A stretch of 64,000 nt of DNA from positions 1,302,001 through 1,366,000 of the forward strand of contig NZ_JAOQOK010000001.1 of NCBI RefSeq assembly GCF_025961835.1, read 5' to 3'. The DNA is from Sphingobium sp. B2D3C. GTDB taxonomy: Bacteria; Pseudomonadota; Alphaproteobacteria; Sphingomonadales; Sphingomonadaceae. Below are positions 45,287 to 54,013 of this stretch, one piece after another (within the stretch, counting starts at the first letter, position 1; the number at the start of each line of letters is the position of its first letter). The notes beneath the pieces are model-generated. The model was given only the letters and a program-made list of their open reading frames with translations, made no database searches and was not told the origin of the DNA. The translations under genes and the position numbers were made by a program.

Positions 45287-46675
45287 TCAGGCCTTCTTGG
45301 TGCGCCAGCTATCGGCATAGCCGGTGCGGGCAACAGCCGAGTAAGGCACCGGCGCCACGATCGCCTTGATCTCGGTCTGCTCATGCGGCTCGACGGTCGG
45401 CTTGGAGGTGCCGCCATTGGGCTCGCCCCACAGCAGGGAGACTTCCGTGCCAGGCTTGGCGTACTTTGGGTCGATCATGGCGAGCGTGAGCATCTTGCCC
45501 TCGTTCGACGAGTAACCCACCCAGGTGGAGACGCCGATGTGCTTGCCGTCGACCATCACCGAGTCATAGGGGTGCATCGAGTAGACCGCGCTCGGGAACT
45601 CGAAATATTTGGCGCGGCCGGACTCGGCGAAGTAGCTGCTCATCACGCGCAGCATGTCCTCGTCGTCGAGCGCCAGCGTCACCTTCTCGAGGTGCGGCTC
45701 GTTCGCCATCTTCTCAAGGGCTTCCTTGCCGATGAAGTCATGGTCGAACTTGACGATGATGCCATAGCCGACATCCCACGGCGTCAGGCCGTAGCCCTCA
45801 AGCGTCTCGGGCACGAACGAACCGCCCGCCGAGCACTTGGCGCCATAGCTGTTCTCGCCGGCCCACTTGCGGAAGTCCGCAGAGCCTTCGCCGAACAGAT
45901 AGCCCGGGAACGGGGACGGGATCCAGCCCGACTCCAGCGTGTTCGACGAGTAAGCACGGCCGCCGACGAGGGCGAGGTCGTGCTTCTTGCCGGCGGCGAC
46001 GAGCGCGCTGTGCACGGCTTCGTAGTCGGCCCAGGGACCATAAAGCTCATAGCCCGGCTGACCGGCCATGCCGTGACGCAGGGCGCCAACAGTCTTGCCG
46101 GCGATCTGGACGTCCGCCATGTTGAAGAACTTGAGGTCCGGCGCGGCCTGGCCCATCGCGTCCGTCAGGATCGCCATGGCGTTGGGGCCCTGCAACTGGA
46201 AGCGATAGTGGCGACGCTTGCCGTCCGTGCGCAGCGCGGTGCGCTCGTCGCGGGTCAGCGTGACGTTCCACTTGCCGGTGGAGGCGTGGAACTCGGCCCA
46301 CTCGATGGCCGGCGCGCGGCCGACGAGGTTGAACTGGTTCTCTGCGAGGTAGAACAGGATCACGTCGCCAATGACATAACCCTCAGGCGTCACCGGGACC
46401 CACTGCTTGGCCTTGCCGGGCTTGAAGTTCTTGAAGCTGTTGATGCCGAGATAGTTGAGGAACTCGAAAGCGTCGGGGCCTTCGACCATCAGTTCGACCA
46501 TGTGGTAGCTCTGGTTGAACAGCACGGCCGTCTTGGCCCATGCGCGCTGCTCGTTGCGCCAGTTCGAATATTCCGCCGGCACGCCCGGATAGACGTTGGG
46601 ACCGGTCTGCTGGTTGCGCAGGAAGTCGACGGCATTGCCGGCGCCATCCAGCACGTCTTGAAGATTCTTCGCCAT
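45287..46675 (-). CDS. ligM: Tetrahydrofolate-dependent vanillate/3-O-methylgallate O-demethylase-type protein
   Basis: 462 residues with the GcvT/aminomethyltransferase fold and the pattern of Sphingobium LigM: QTGPNVYPGVPAEYSNWRNEQRAW, then MVELMVEGPDAFEFL, RYRFQLQG-like segments, HGMAGQPGYELYGP, NTLESGWIPSP and KFDHDFIGKEAL. The length matches LigM (about 470) rather than the longer syringate demethylase DesA. It moves the methoxyl methyl to tetrahydrofolate, making protocatechuate from vanillate. It ends at a strong terminator and lies 45 bp downstream of an alpha/beta hydrolase gene. Substrate preference within the LigM/DesA group is inferred. Confidence 0.82.
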   Translation of the reverse strand: MAKNLQDVLDGAGNAVDFLRNQQTGPNVYPGVPAEYSNWRNEQRAWAKTAVLFNQSYHMVELMVEGPDAFEFLNYLGINSFKNFKPGKAKQWVPVTPEGYVIGDVILFYLAENQFNLVGRAPAIEWAEFHASTGKWNVTLTRDERTALRTDGKRRHYRFQLQGPNAMAILTDAMGQAAPDLKFFNMADVQIAGKTVGALRHGMAGQPGYELYGPWADYEAVHSALVAAGKKHDLALVGGRAYSSNTLESGWIPSPFPGYLFGEGSADFRKWAGENSYGAKCSAGGSFVPETLEGYGLTPWDVGYGIIVKFDHDFIGKEALEKMANEPHLEKVTLALDDEDMLRVMSSYFAESGRAKYFEFPSAVYSMHPYDSVMVDGKHIGVSTWVGYSSNEGKMLTLAMIDPKYAKPGTEVSLLWGEPNGGTSKPTVEPHEQTEIKAIVAPVPYSAVARTGYADSWRTKKA

Positions 46676-46719
46676 GATACTCTCCTTCGGACTGAAGTTG
46701 GAAACGCAGTTATAATTGG

Positions 46720-47472
46720 TCAGGGGTTCGCGGTTGCCGCAGCCTCTTGCTGCGCCACCCGGTCGAGCCAGGTGCGCAACAGGGCGGACATCGCATCGGG
46801 CTGTTCGACCGGGAGCATATGCCCTGAATCCGGGATCACAGCATAGGTCGCGCCCGCAATTGCTGCAGCAATCCGCTCATGCTGCACCGGCGGCGCCCAG
46901 GCATCGTGCGCGCCGGTCGCGACCAAGGCAGGGCAATGAATTTGCGGCAACAGGCTCTCGACTTCCGGGCGTGCCAGCAGCGCACGGATCTGCCGCTCGA
47001 ACATGTCGATGCCGGCATCGCTGCACATCTGCCAGAGCATGTCCATGAGCTTGGGCTTGAGCCGGTTGCGCTCCCACACCATCGGCGGGAGCCAAGAATC
47101 GATCAGGGCGTCCATGCCCTCTTCCACGCCGCGGTTAAGCAGCGCGAAGCGCCCGTCCGCCTCATTGGGCTTGGGCAGATGAACGCCGGTGCTGATGAGG
47201 CCGATGCCGGCAAGCCGCTCGGGCACCTTGCGGAAGATTTCGAGCGCGACCCGGCCGCCCATCGAATGGCCGATGACCGCAAAGCGCGCGGGAGCTGAGT
47301 CGATCACCTGATCGGCCATGGCGGTGAGGCTGTCCGCCTCGCCATATCCATCCACTGCTGCGACTGGCATGATCTGCCCCAAGGCGGCGACCTGCGGCGC
47401 CCAGATGCGCGCATCGCAGATGAGGCCCGGCAACAATAAGACCGGCACAGCCAGAGAGGGCGAGTCGTTCAT
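46720..47472 (-). CDS. Alpha/beta hydrolase
   Basis: 250 residues with the canonical fold: PVLLLPGLICDARIWAPQ (oxyanion loop), GHSMGGRVAL (nucleophile Ser), GAHDAWAPP (Asp) and PDSGHMLPVEQP (His). No signal peptide. It lies directly upstream of ligM on the same strand, so an esterase or C-C hydrolase acting on a methoxyaromatic derivative is possible. The ATG at 47472 is used; an in-frame TTG lies three codons earlier. Confidence 0.82.
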   Translation of the reverse strand: MNDSPSLAVPVLLLPGLICDARIWAPQVAALGQIMPVAAVDGYGEADSLTAMADQVIDSAPARFAVIGHSMGGRVALEIFRKVPERLAGIGLISTGVHLPKPNEADGRFALLNRGVEEGMDALIDSWLPPMVWERNRLKPKLMDMLWQMCSDAGIDMFERQIRALLARPEVESLLPQIHCPALVATGAHDAWAPPVQHERIAAAIAGATYAVIPDSGHMLPVEQPDAMSALLRTWLDRVAQQEAAATANP

Positions 47473-47599
47473 CGCTTCCAATCGTTCGTATATACGAAAA
47501 CTTCATCTACCCGAAAACGCCGCGCAAGGCCAGACCAATTCGAAGTTCAGACTGCAATTTTGCTGCACGTCAGGAATGCACAGGCACCCAATGCAAGCA

Positions 47600-47626
47600 A
47601 CCCTCCCACGCCGGGCGCGGGAGGGT
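47600..47626 (-). terminator. Terminator-like hairpin after ferA
   Basis: ACCCTCCC and GGGAGGGT form a perfect eight-base stem with extra GC pairing in the eleven-base loop, about 45 bp after the ferA stop when read leftward. The tail has scattered Ts. Confidence 0.5.
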
Positions 47627-47671
47627 CTACTATAAGGCGGTGTCCTTGCGGGACGAATGGACCTGCTGGTA

Positions 47672-49801
47672 TCAGTCGACGAGCATCAGCGCGTCGAGTG
47701 CGACCACGCCCTGGCCGTTGGGATAGACGACCACCGGGTTGAGATCGAGCTCCTGAATGCGCGGCTCGCCGCGCAGCAGACGACCGATGCCGCCGATAAG
47801 ATCGGCCACCGCCTCGACGTCCAGCGCGGGCGCACCGCGATAGCCGTTGAGCAACGCGGCCTGCTTGAGCTTGCCGAGTTCGGCCATAATCGCCGCCTTG
47901 GTCATGTCCGGCGAGAGCAGGCGCACGTCCTGCAGGATTTCCGCCGTCACGCCGCCGAAACCGGCGAGGATCACCGGACCCCATTGCGGATCATTCTTGG
48001 CGCCGACGATCAGTTCCATACCGCGCGCGCCCATTGCCTCGATCAGCACGCCATCGAGAATGATGGATGCGTCATAGCGCTTCACGTCCGCGAACATCTT
48101 GTCCCACGCCGCGCGGATCGCATCGGCGCCGACCAGATTGAGCGCCACGCCGCCGGCATCGCTCTTGTGGCTGAGCGCGGCAGCCTGCGCCTTCATGACC
48201 ACTGGCCCGCCAATGGCGTCGGCCGCAGCAATCGCTTCGTCTACGGTCGCGGCAAACTGACCCTTGGGGAAGGGAATGCCGAGCGGCGCAAGCAGAGCCT
48301 TGGCCTTATATTCCGGCACGACGCCCTTCTCGCTGGCCAGCGCAGGCACGCTTGCCGGCGCTGCGTCCGTCTTGGTCGCATCGCGCTGACCAGCGGCCGA
48401 GAGCCGCTTGATGGCGCGCAATGCCCGCTCGGTGGTCGGGAAATAGGGGATGCCCTCGGCGCGAAGCTGCTCGATCCAGTCGGCCGGCACATGCGCGCCC
48501 TCATCCACGCCGCCGAAGATCACCGGCTTGGTCGCCTTGAGCTCACGGACGGCCTTGAGGAACGGCGGCAGCTTGATGCCGATCGTCGCCGGATTGGTCT
48601 GGATGATCCCGGCGAAGATGGTGCCGACGCGATCATCCTCGAACAGCGCCGCGAGGGTGCGGTAATACATGTCGGGATCGACAAGCCCCTGTGCGGTCAG
48701 ATCGAGCGGATTGCTAACCGGGACGAACTCGGGCAGCGCCGCGCGCAAAGCAGGCGCATTGTTGTCATCGAGGGTCGGCAGCGCCAGCTCCAGCTCTTCG
48801 GCGAGGTCCAGCGTCAGCGCCTTGAGCGCACCGGATTCGCCAAGCACGGCGGTACCGCCACTCGGCAGCGCCGGGCAACGCGCCGCGATCTCGGTGATGT
48901 CGCCCAGCTCTTCCAGCGTCTCGGCGACGACGACCCCTGCCCGCTCCACCTTGGCGCGCATGAGCTTGTAGTCGCCAGCCATCGCGCCGGTGTGCGTGGC
49001 AGCGGACTCGCGCGCCGCGCTGCTCTTGCCCGGGTGCAGCAAGGCAACGAGCTTGCCGGCGGCACGGGCCTTGTCCATCAGTGCCAGGAAGCGGGCGGGA
49101 TCGCGGAACTGCTCGACGATCATCGCGATGATGCGCGTCTTCTCGTCGGCGATCATGAACTCGACATAATCCTCGACGCCGCTGCCGGCCTCATTGCCGG
49201 TGGAGACCGAGTAAGTGAGGTCGAGCGTGCGGCTCTCCAGCATCACCGCGAGCACGGCCGCCATGGCGCCGCTCTGCGAGACGATGCCGACGCCACCGGG
49301 GCTCGGGGCCTTAATATCGGTATCGATGAAGGTGAGCGGAATTCGGTCCAGATAGTTCACCGAACCCAGGCAATTCGGCCCCTCGACCACGATGCCGGCC
49401 TCGCGCGCAATGCGCCCGATTTCCTGCTGGTCGGCCATGCCCTGCTCGCCGCCTTCCGCAAAGCCTGCCGCAAAGATGATGGCGGCACCGGCCTTGCGCG
49501 CAGCAAGCTGACGCATCGTATCCAGCACCGCGACGCGGGGAATGGCGAGGATCGCGCAATCCACGCCCTCGGGCAGCGCCTCGACGCTGGGCACCGCAGG
49601 TCGACCGCTGATCGTTTCGCGCTTGGGATTGACGAGATGGATGTCACCGGAAAAGCCGTTCCGAACGAGATTGGCCAGAACGCTCGCACCGAGCGAACCC
49701 GGCGTTTCGGACGCCCCGACGATCGCGATGGACCGCGGACGCAGCAACCGATTGATGTCACGCGTTCCCGCCTGCGGGCGCTCTCCGGCCTCAACCGTCA
49801 T
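47672..49801 (-). CDS. ferA: Feruloyl-CoA synthetase (ADP-forming acyl-CoA synthetase family)
   Basis: 709 residues. The domains in order are a CoA-binding Rossmann domain (RSIAIVGASETPGSLG, residues 23-110), two succinyl-CoA-synthetase-like domains (GGVGIVSQSGAMAAVL and LVALLHPGKSS regions), and an ATP-grasp domain from about 480 (GIPFPKGQFAATVDEAIAAADAIGGPVVMKAQ). It belongs to the ADP-forming acetate-CoA ligase group that includes Sphingobium FerA. It activates ferulate and related hydroxycinnamates to CoA esters. The name rests on family and on its position after ferB. AAGGAGAG precedes the ATG. Confidence 0.85.
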   Translation of the reverse strand: MTVEAGERPQAGTRDINRLLRPRSIAIVGASETPGSLGASVLANLVRNGFSGDIHLVNPKRETISGRPAVPSVEALPEGVDCAILAIPRVAVLDTMRQLAARKAGAAIIFAAGFAEGGEQGMADQQEIGRIAREAGIVVEGPNCLGSVNYLDRIPLTFIDTDIKAPSPGGVGIVSQSGAMAAVLAVMLESRTLDLTYSVSTGNEAGSGVEDYVEFMIADEKTRIIAMIVEQFRDPARFLALMDKARAAGKLVALLHPGKSSAARESAATHTGAMAGDYKLMRAKVERAGVVVAETLEELGDITEIAARCPALPSGGTAVLGESGALKALTLDLAEELELALPTLDDNNAPALRAALPEFVPVSNPLDLTAQGLVDPDMYYRTLAALFEDDRVGTIFAGIIQTNPATIGIKLPPFLKAVRELKATKPVIFGGVDEGAHVPADWIEQLRAEGIPYFPTTERALRAIKRLSAAGQRDATKTDAAPASVPALASEKGVVPEYKAKALLAPLGIPFPKGQFAATVDEAIAAADAIGGPVVMKAQAAALSHKSDAGGVALNLVGADAIRAAWDKMFADVKRYDASIILDGVLIEAMGARGMELIVGAKNDPQWGPVILAGFGGVTAEILQDVRLLSPDMTKAAIMAELGKLKQAALLNGYRGAPALDVEAVADLIGGIGRLLRGEPRIQELDLNPVVVYPNGQGVVALDALMLVD

Positions 49802-49845
49802 AACTCAACTCTCCTTCGCGAAACCAGCTCGTGGCAATCAAACCT

Positions 49846-49921
49846 TTCGCCCCGGAGGCGGATGCTGCCGGGGCGAAGGATAACACGCAGGAAAGGGCGG
49901 CCCTGCTTGGGCCACCCTTCC
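49846..49921 (-). promoter_or_regulatory. Two hairpins in the ferB-ferA gap
   Basis: GGAAGGGTGGCCC with GGGCCGCCCTTTCC (49890-49921, one wobble and one bulge) and TTCGCCCCGG with CCGGGGCGAA (49846-49877, perfect ten-base stem) lie in the 126-bp space between ferB and ferA on the transcribed strand. They could lower ferA expression or stabilise the ferB message. No long T-run is present. Confidence 0.45.
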
Positions 49922-49927
49922 GGCAAC

Positions 49928-50782
49928 TCAGACGTCGGTCTTGGTCTTGTCGTAGTGACCCAGGCCCGGCTTGAAGGTCTTGTCGTCGAGGAACTGCTTC
50001 ATCGCGACATGGCGACCATCCGACTTGTCGAACCAGTTGAGGCCTTCCTGCAAGCGGATCAGATAATCCTCTGCATTGTCGTAGGTCATTTCCTTGACCC
50101 GGCGGACGGCGTCCTTGGTGTACTTCACCGTCGCCCAGTTCTTGGCGATCAGCGTCTCGGCTACCTGCTTCACGCGGGCCTTGAGTTGGTCGACCGGCAT
50201 CGACTCGTTGACGAGATTGTAGCGGGCTGCTTCCTGACCGGAGAGGTTCTCCCCCATCATGGCGTGATACATGGCGACGCGCATCGGCATCAGGTCCACG
50301 GCCACCTTGGTGGCGCCACCGCCGGGGAGGATGCCCCAGTTGACTTCCGACAGGCCGAACTGCGCTTCGTCAGCCGCAAAGGCGAGATCGCAGGCGAACA
50401 GCGGGCCATAAGCGCCGCCGAAGCACCAGCCATGCACCATGGCGATGGTCGGCTTCTGGAACCAGCGCAGACGCTCCCACCAGGTATAGGCTTCACGCTG
50501 TGCCTTGCGCGTGCCGGCTAGGCCCTGCGCCTCGGTCTCGCGGAAATATTCCTTGAGGTCCATGCCGGCGCACCAGGCGGGGCCTTCGCCACCCAGAACC
50601 ACAACGCCGACATCGTCCCGGAATTCGAGATCCGTCAGAACCTTGAGCATCTGGCGGTTCAACTTGGGGCTCTGCGCGTTCCGCTTGGCAGGACGGTTAT
50701 AATAGACCCATGCGATATTATTCTCGATCTCGACCCGAACGGTATCCTCTTCCCGCTCGACGGACGTATTTTCCTCAGCCAT
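49928..50782 (-). CDS. ferB: Feruloyl-CoA hydratase/lyase
   Basis: 284 residues of the crotonase superfamily: VYYNRPAKRNAQSP, GEGPAWCAGMDLKEYF (oxyanion hole), MVHGWCFGGAYGPLFACD and FGLSEVNWGILPGGGATK. This pattern, including the WCFGG and NWGI segments, is that of p-hydroxycinnamoyl-CoA hydratase/lyase, which hydrates feruloyl-CoA and splits it to vanillin and acetyl-CoA. It is first in the leftward ferBA operon. The ATG at 50782 has AAGGGA six bases upstream; an in-frame TTG lies five codons earlier. Confidence 0.92.
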   Translation of the reverse strand: MAEENTSVEREEDTVRVEIENNIAWVYYNRPAKRNAQSPKLNRQMLKVLTDLEFRDDVGVVVLGGEGPAWCAGMDLKEYFRETEAQGLAGTRKAQREAYTWWERLRWFQKPTIAMVHGWCFGGAYGPLFACDLAFAADEAQFGLSEVNWGILPGGGATKVAVDLMPMRVAMYHAMMGENLSGQEAARYNLVNESMPVDQLKARVKQVAETLIAKNWATVKYTKDAVRRVKEMTYDNAEDYLIRLQEGLNWFDKSDGRHVAMKQFLDDKTFKPGLGHYDKTKTDV

Positions 50783-50805
50783 TTGATTTCCCTTCAAGGC
50801 AATTT

Positions 50806-50824
50806 ATGCTATGCGCCATAGCAT
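50806..50824. promoter_or_regulatory. Perfect 19-bp palindrome, probable FerC operator
   Basis: ATGCTATG-CGC-CATAGCAT is a perfect 8-3-8 inverted repeat 24 bp upstream of the ferB ATG. Read leftward, a TTGTGA hexamer lies about 15-20 bp upstream of it, so the palindrome would cover the -10 region and start point of ferB. FerC of Sphingobium SYK-6 is a MarR repressor released by hydroxycinnamoyl-CoA; this position fits such an operator. Confidence 0.65.
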
Positions 50825-50873
50825 TATCGACCATGGCTCACAAGGGGCTGGCGACTGGTTTTCATCCGGGGGC

Positions 50874-51353
50874 ATGATGGCAAGGGACCAGAGGCAGGGA
50901 CGCGACAAGGCGCTGGATTCACCGGCTGAACCCCCGGTCGCGACCATGCTCGCGAGCCCGCTCGACGGGACGCTCGGCTATCGGCTGCGCCGCGCTTCCA
51001 TGGCGATGATGGGCGATGTCATCGCCGCACTGCGCGCCATTGACCTGAGCGTCGGCGAGGCCTCCTTGCTGATTCTCGTCGGCCATAATCCGGGTTGCCG
51101 GCAGAGCGATGTCGGGCGGGCGCTGGCGATCAAGCGCGCCAACCTGACGCCACTCATCGGCCGGCTCAAAGCTCGCGATCTCATCAGCGATGCGCCCATT
51201 GACGGGCGATCCCTGAGCCTGACGCTCACGCCGCAGGGGGAAGCCCTGCAGCGCGAAGCGATGAAGCGGGTGAAGGCGAGCAATCGCAAGTTCCAAAAAC
51301 GCCTGACCATCGAGGAAAAGGCGCTGCTCGCCGCGCTGGAAGCGTTGGGCTGA
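50874..51353 (+). CDS. ferC: MarR-family regulator of the fer operon
   Basis: 159 residues with a MarR winged helix: SVGEASLLILVGHNPGCRQSDVGRALAIKRANLTPLIGRLKARDLI, then DGRSLSLTLTPQGEAL. It is divergent from ferBA, the place expected of FerC. The frame is open back to an ATG at 50811, but that codon lies inside the palindromic operator; the ATG at 50874 after CGGGGG is more likely. It is inferred to repress ferBA until feruloyl-CoA is present. Confidence 0.82.
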   Translation: MMARDQRQGRDKALDSPAEPPVATMLASPLDGTLGYRLRRASMAMMGDVIAALRAIDLSVGEASLLILVGHNPGCRQSDVGRALAIKRANLTPLIGRLKARDLISDAPIDGRSLSLTLTPQGEALQREAMKRVKASNRKFQKRLTIEEKALLAALEALG

Positions 51354-51383
51354 GCGGGGCTACGGCCCCTCCCCTCCCGGGCA

Positions 51384-52265
51384 TCAACCTATCGCGGCTT
51401 CGCCCTTCACCGTCACCGGAATGCGCAGATAGCGCACGCCATTGGCCTCCGCCTTCGGGAAGCGCCCAGCGCGGATGTTGACCTGGATCGAGGGCAGCAA
51501 CAGGCGCGGCGCGGACAATCCGGCGTCGCGCTTGGTGCGCATCGCCACAAAGCCCTCCTCGCTGACATCATCGCGCACATGCACGCTGGTTTTCCGCTGC
51601 TGGCCGACGGTGGTCTCCCAGCGATAATCATCCCGCCCCGGCGCCTTGTAATCATGGCACATGAACAGGCGGGTCTCGTCCGGCAGGCTGAGCAGGCGGC
51701 GAATCGACCGGTAGAGAGTGCGTGCGTCCCCGCCGGGGAAGTCGGCCCGCGCGGTGCCATAATCCGGCATGAACAGCGTATCGCCGACGAACACGGCATC
51801 GCCGATACGGTAGGCGATGTCCGCCGGGGTGTGACCCGGAAGATGAAGCACCTCGACCTCCAGCGATCCGATCGAGAACCGCTCGCCATCGGCGAACAGG
51901 CAATCGAAATCCGAGCCGTCGGTCTGCAAATCGTCCAGCGCGAAGACCGGGCGGAAGATCTTTTGAACGTCCCGGATGTGCTCGCCAATGCCGATCTTCG
52001 CGCCCGTCTTCGCCTTGAAGAAGGGCGCGGCGGAAAGATGATCGGCATGGGCGTGGGTTTCCAGCACCATGGCAATCGTCCAGTTCTGCGCCTGGGCGCG
52101 GGCAAGAATGCGCTCGGCTGAGCCGGTGTCGACCTCGCCACTGGCCGGATCGAAATCCAGCACCGGATCAATCACCGCCGCGATGTGCGTCTGCGGATCG
52201 ACCACCAGATAGCTCACCGTGTTGGTGGGCTCGTCAAAAAATGCCTCAATAATGGGTTGGGTCAT
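51384..52265 (-). CDS. MBL-fold metallo-hydrolase, persulfide dioxygenase/Blh-like
   Basis: 293 residues. ETHAHADHLSA, PGHTPADIAY and GDTLFMPDYGTARADFPGG hold the metal ligands, and FMCHDYK the last His. The arrangement matches ETHE1/Blh-type persulfide dioxygenases, which oxidise glutathione persulfide to sulfite. It is divergent from a two-Cys ArsR regulator next to rhodanese and TauE genes, the gene company typical of this family. GGAGG precedes the ATG at 52265. Confidence 0.83.
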   Translation of the reverse strand: MTQPIIEAFFDEPTNTVSYLVVDPQTHIAAVIDPVLDFDPASGEVDTGSAERILARAQAQNWTIAMVLETHAHADHLSAAPFFKAKTGAKIGIGEHIRDVQKIFRPVFALDDLQTDGSDFDCLFADGERFSIGSLEVEVLHLPGHTPADIAYRIGDAVFVGDTLFMPDYGTARADFPGGDARTLYRSIRRLLSLPDETRLFMCHDYKAPGRDDYRWETTVGQQRKTSVHVRDDVSEEGFVAMRTKRDAGLSAPRLLLPSIQVNIRAGRFPKAEANGVRYLRIPVTVKGEAAIG

Positions 52266-52284
52266 AAGGGCCTCCACTCGATGC

Positions 52285-52325
52285 TTGACAATATAGAAGC
52301 GCCTTCTACATTAGCAATATCTAAT
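52285..52325 (+). promoter_or_regulatory. Promoter and two operators of the persulfide module
   Basis: TTGACA (52285-52290) and TACATT (52307-52312) are 16 bp apart, a good sigma-70 promoter for the arsR-type operon. Two perfect inverted repeats overlap it: TAGAAG-CGC-CTTCTA (52294-52308) between the hexamers, and ATTAG-CAATAT-CTAAT (52310-52325) at the start point. The second resembles the AT-rich dyads bound by BigR-type repressors. The divergent metallo-hydrolase gene starts 20 bp away and would also be controlled. Confidence 0.65.
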
Positions 52326-52338
52326 TTAGAGGACACTG

Positions 52339-52656
52339 ATGTTAAAAGCTGCCATGGATCTCGACACGTTCGAGGCGCGCGCCGGAGAGGTTGCGCAGGT
52401 GCTGAAGGAGTTGGGCAACGGGCGTCGCCTGATGCTGCTGTGCAAGCTCGTCGAACATGGCGAGCGCATGGTGGGCGATCTGGCGGATGATGTCGGCCTC
52501 TCTCAATCGGCCCTCTCGCAACATCTCGCCCGGCTCCGCGAGGAAGGCCTCGTGACCTCCCGCCGCGAGAGCCAGACTATCTGGTACAGGATTGCCGATC
52601 CCCGGATCGAGACCCTGCTCGCCACGCTCTATCAACTCTATTGCACAGGGGACTGA
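52339..52656 (+). CDS. ArsR-family persulfide-sensing regulator (BigR/SqrR-like)
   Basis: 105 residues: RRLMLLCKLVEHGERMVGDLADDVGLSQSALSQHLARLREEGLV is the ArsR helix-turn-helix. The only cysteines are Cys35 (LLCKL) and Cys102 (LYCTG), spaced as in BigR/SqrR repressors, whose cysteines form a disulfide or polysulfide bridge and release DNA when persulfide appears. Metal-binding ArsR motifs such as CVC are absent. It overlaps no gene but is 4 bp from the rhodanese start. Confidence 0.87.
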   Translation: MLKAAMDLDTFEARAGEVAQVLKELGNGRRLMLLCKLVEHGERMVGDLADDVGLSQSALSQHLARLREEGLVTSRRESQTIWYRIADPRIETLLATLYQLYCTGD

Positions 52657-52660
52657 CCCC

Positions 52661-53176
52661 ATGACGATCCAGACACTCTCACCCGCCGACGCCAAGCGCC
52701 TCATTGAGGGCGGCGCCAAGCTCATCGATATCCGCGCGGCGGACGAACATGCCCGCGAGCGCATTCCGGGTGCCGTCAACGTGCCGTTGGAGCGCATCGA
52801 CACGGTCGACGCGGGCAATAATGCCATCGTGTTTCACTGCCGCTCGGGCATGCGGACACAGGCCAATGCCGACCAGCTGGCCGCGGCGAGCGATGCCCCT
52901 TGCTTCATTTTGGAAGGCGGCATCGACGCGTGGCGGAAGGCCGGGCTGGATGTGCACATCGACAGCGGGCAGCCGCTCGAGATCATGCGGCAGGTGCAAC
53001 TGACCGCCGGCGGGCTGGTGCTCATCGGCGTGCTGCTCGGCTTCCTCGTCGCGCCGGGGTTCTTCGGCCTTTCCGCCTTTGTCGGCGCGGGCTTGATGTT
53101 CGCGGGGGCGACAGGCTGGTGCGGCATGGCGACGCTGCTCCAGCGCATGCCCTGGAACCGTCGCAAGGCGGCCTGA
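52661..53176 (+). CDS. Rhodanese fused to a DUF2892-like membrane domain
   Basis: 171 residues. The first 105 form a rhodanese domain (AKLIDIRAADEHARERIPGAVNVP) with the active-site loop HCRSGMRT holding the catalytic Cys. The rest has two hydrophobic segments (LTAGGLVLIGVLLGFLVAPG and FVGAGLMFAGATGWCGMATLL) like DUF2892, anchoring it in the membrane. It moves sulfane sulfur, probably handing sulfite or thiosulfate chemistry to the TauE exporter that follows by 4 bp. Confidence 0.87.
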   Translation: MTIQTLSPADAKRLIEGGAKLIDIRAADEHARERIPGAVNVPLERIDTVDAGNNAIVFHCRSGMRTQANADQLAAASDAPCFILEGGIDAWRKAGLDVHIDSGQPLEIMRQVQLTAGGLVLIGVLLGFLVAPGFFGLSAFVGAGLMFAGATGWCGMATLLQRMPWNRRKAA

Positions 53177-53180
53177 CCCC

Positions 53181-53960
53181 ATGACGACCGCGCAGATCCT
53201 CCTCGCGCTGCTCTCGGGCGGCCTCATCGGCATCGTACTCGGAATGGTGGGCGGCGGAGGATCGATCCTTGCCGTGCCGCTGCTCGTCTATGTCGTCGGG
53301 GTCGGATCGACCCATGCCGCGATTGCAACAGCAGCCGTGGCAGTCGCGGCCAATGCGGCGACGGGGCTTGCGGGTCACGCGCGGGCCGGGCGGGTCAAAT
53401 GGCCCTGCGCGTTGGTGTTCGCGGCGTCGGGCATCGTGGCGGCAGCGCTGGGGGCAGAGATCGGCAAGGCGGTGGACGGCCGGCGGCTGCTCGCGCTGTT
53501 CGGCCTGTTGATGATCGGCGTCGGTATCGCGATGCTGCGCAGGCGCAAGAGCGCTGACAATCCCGACGTGCGTCTCACCCGCCAATCCGCCGGGCGGCTG
53601 CTGCCGCGGCTGATCCCCATGGGCGCCGGCGTGGGTCTGGCGGCGGGGTTCTTCGGGATTGGTGGCGGGTTTCTGATCGTCCCGGCGCTCATCACGGCGA
53701 CGGCCATGCCCTTCGCCACGGCCGTCGGTACCTCGTTGGTGGTGGTGACGGCATTGGGACTAACCACTGCGACATCCTATGCGCTGTCCGGCTATGTCGA
53801 CTGGCCGCTGACGGCGCTGCTGATCGCCGGCGGTGCTGCGGGCTCGGTGCTGGGGATGCGCGCGGGGATGGCTCTTGCTGCGCACAAGAAGCTGCTCGAA
53901 CGCAGCTTTGCGATGCTGGTGATCGGCGTCGGCGGCTATGTGGTCTGGACCGCCTTCTAA
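53181..53960 (+). CDS. TauE/SafE-family sulfite or anion exporter
   Basis: 259 residues with about eight membrane segments in two repeats. Each half has a glycine-rich start (GIVLGMVGGGGSILAVPLL; GAGVGLAAGFFGIGGGFLIVPAL), the hallmark of TauE/SafE permeases. It is the last gene of the arsR-rhodanese-tauE operon and probably expels sulfite made by the persulfide dioxygenase. Confidence 0.88.
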   Translation: MTTAQILLALLSGGLIGIVLGMVGGGGSILAVPLLVYVVGVGSTHAAIATAAVAVAANAATGLAGHARAGRVKWPCALVFAASGIVAAALGAEIGKAVDGRRLLALFGLLMIGVGIAMLRRRKSADNPDVRLTRQSAGRLLPRLIPMGAGVGLAAGFFGIGGGFLIVPALITATAMPFATAVGTSLVVVTALGLTTATSYALSGYVDWPLTALLIAGGAAGSVLGMRAGMALAAHKKLLERSFAMLVIGVGGYVVWTAF

Positions 53961-54013
53961 CCCCATCCGCCGGCGCTGGCCGTGCGGGTCATCATGCTTG
54001 CGATGGGGAGAAA

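Noticed and set aside
47657..50521. A 954-codon open frame on the plus strand
   Set aside because: It is antisense to ferA and ferB and shows only His/Arg/Gln-rich low-complexity sequence.
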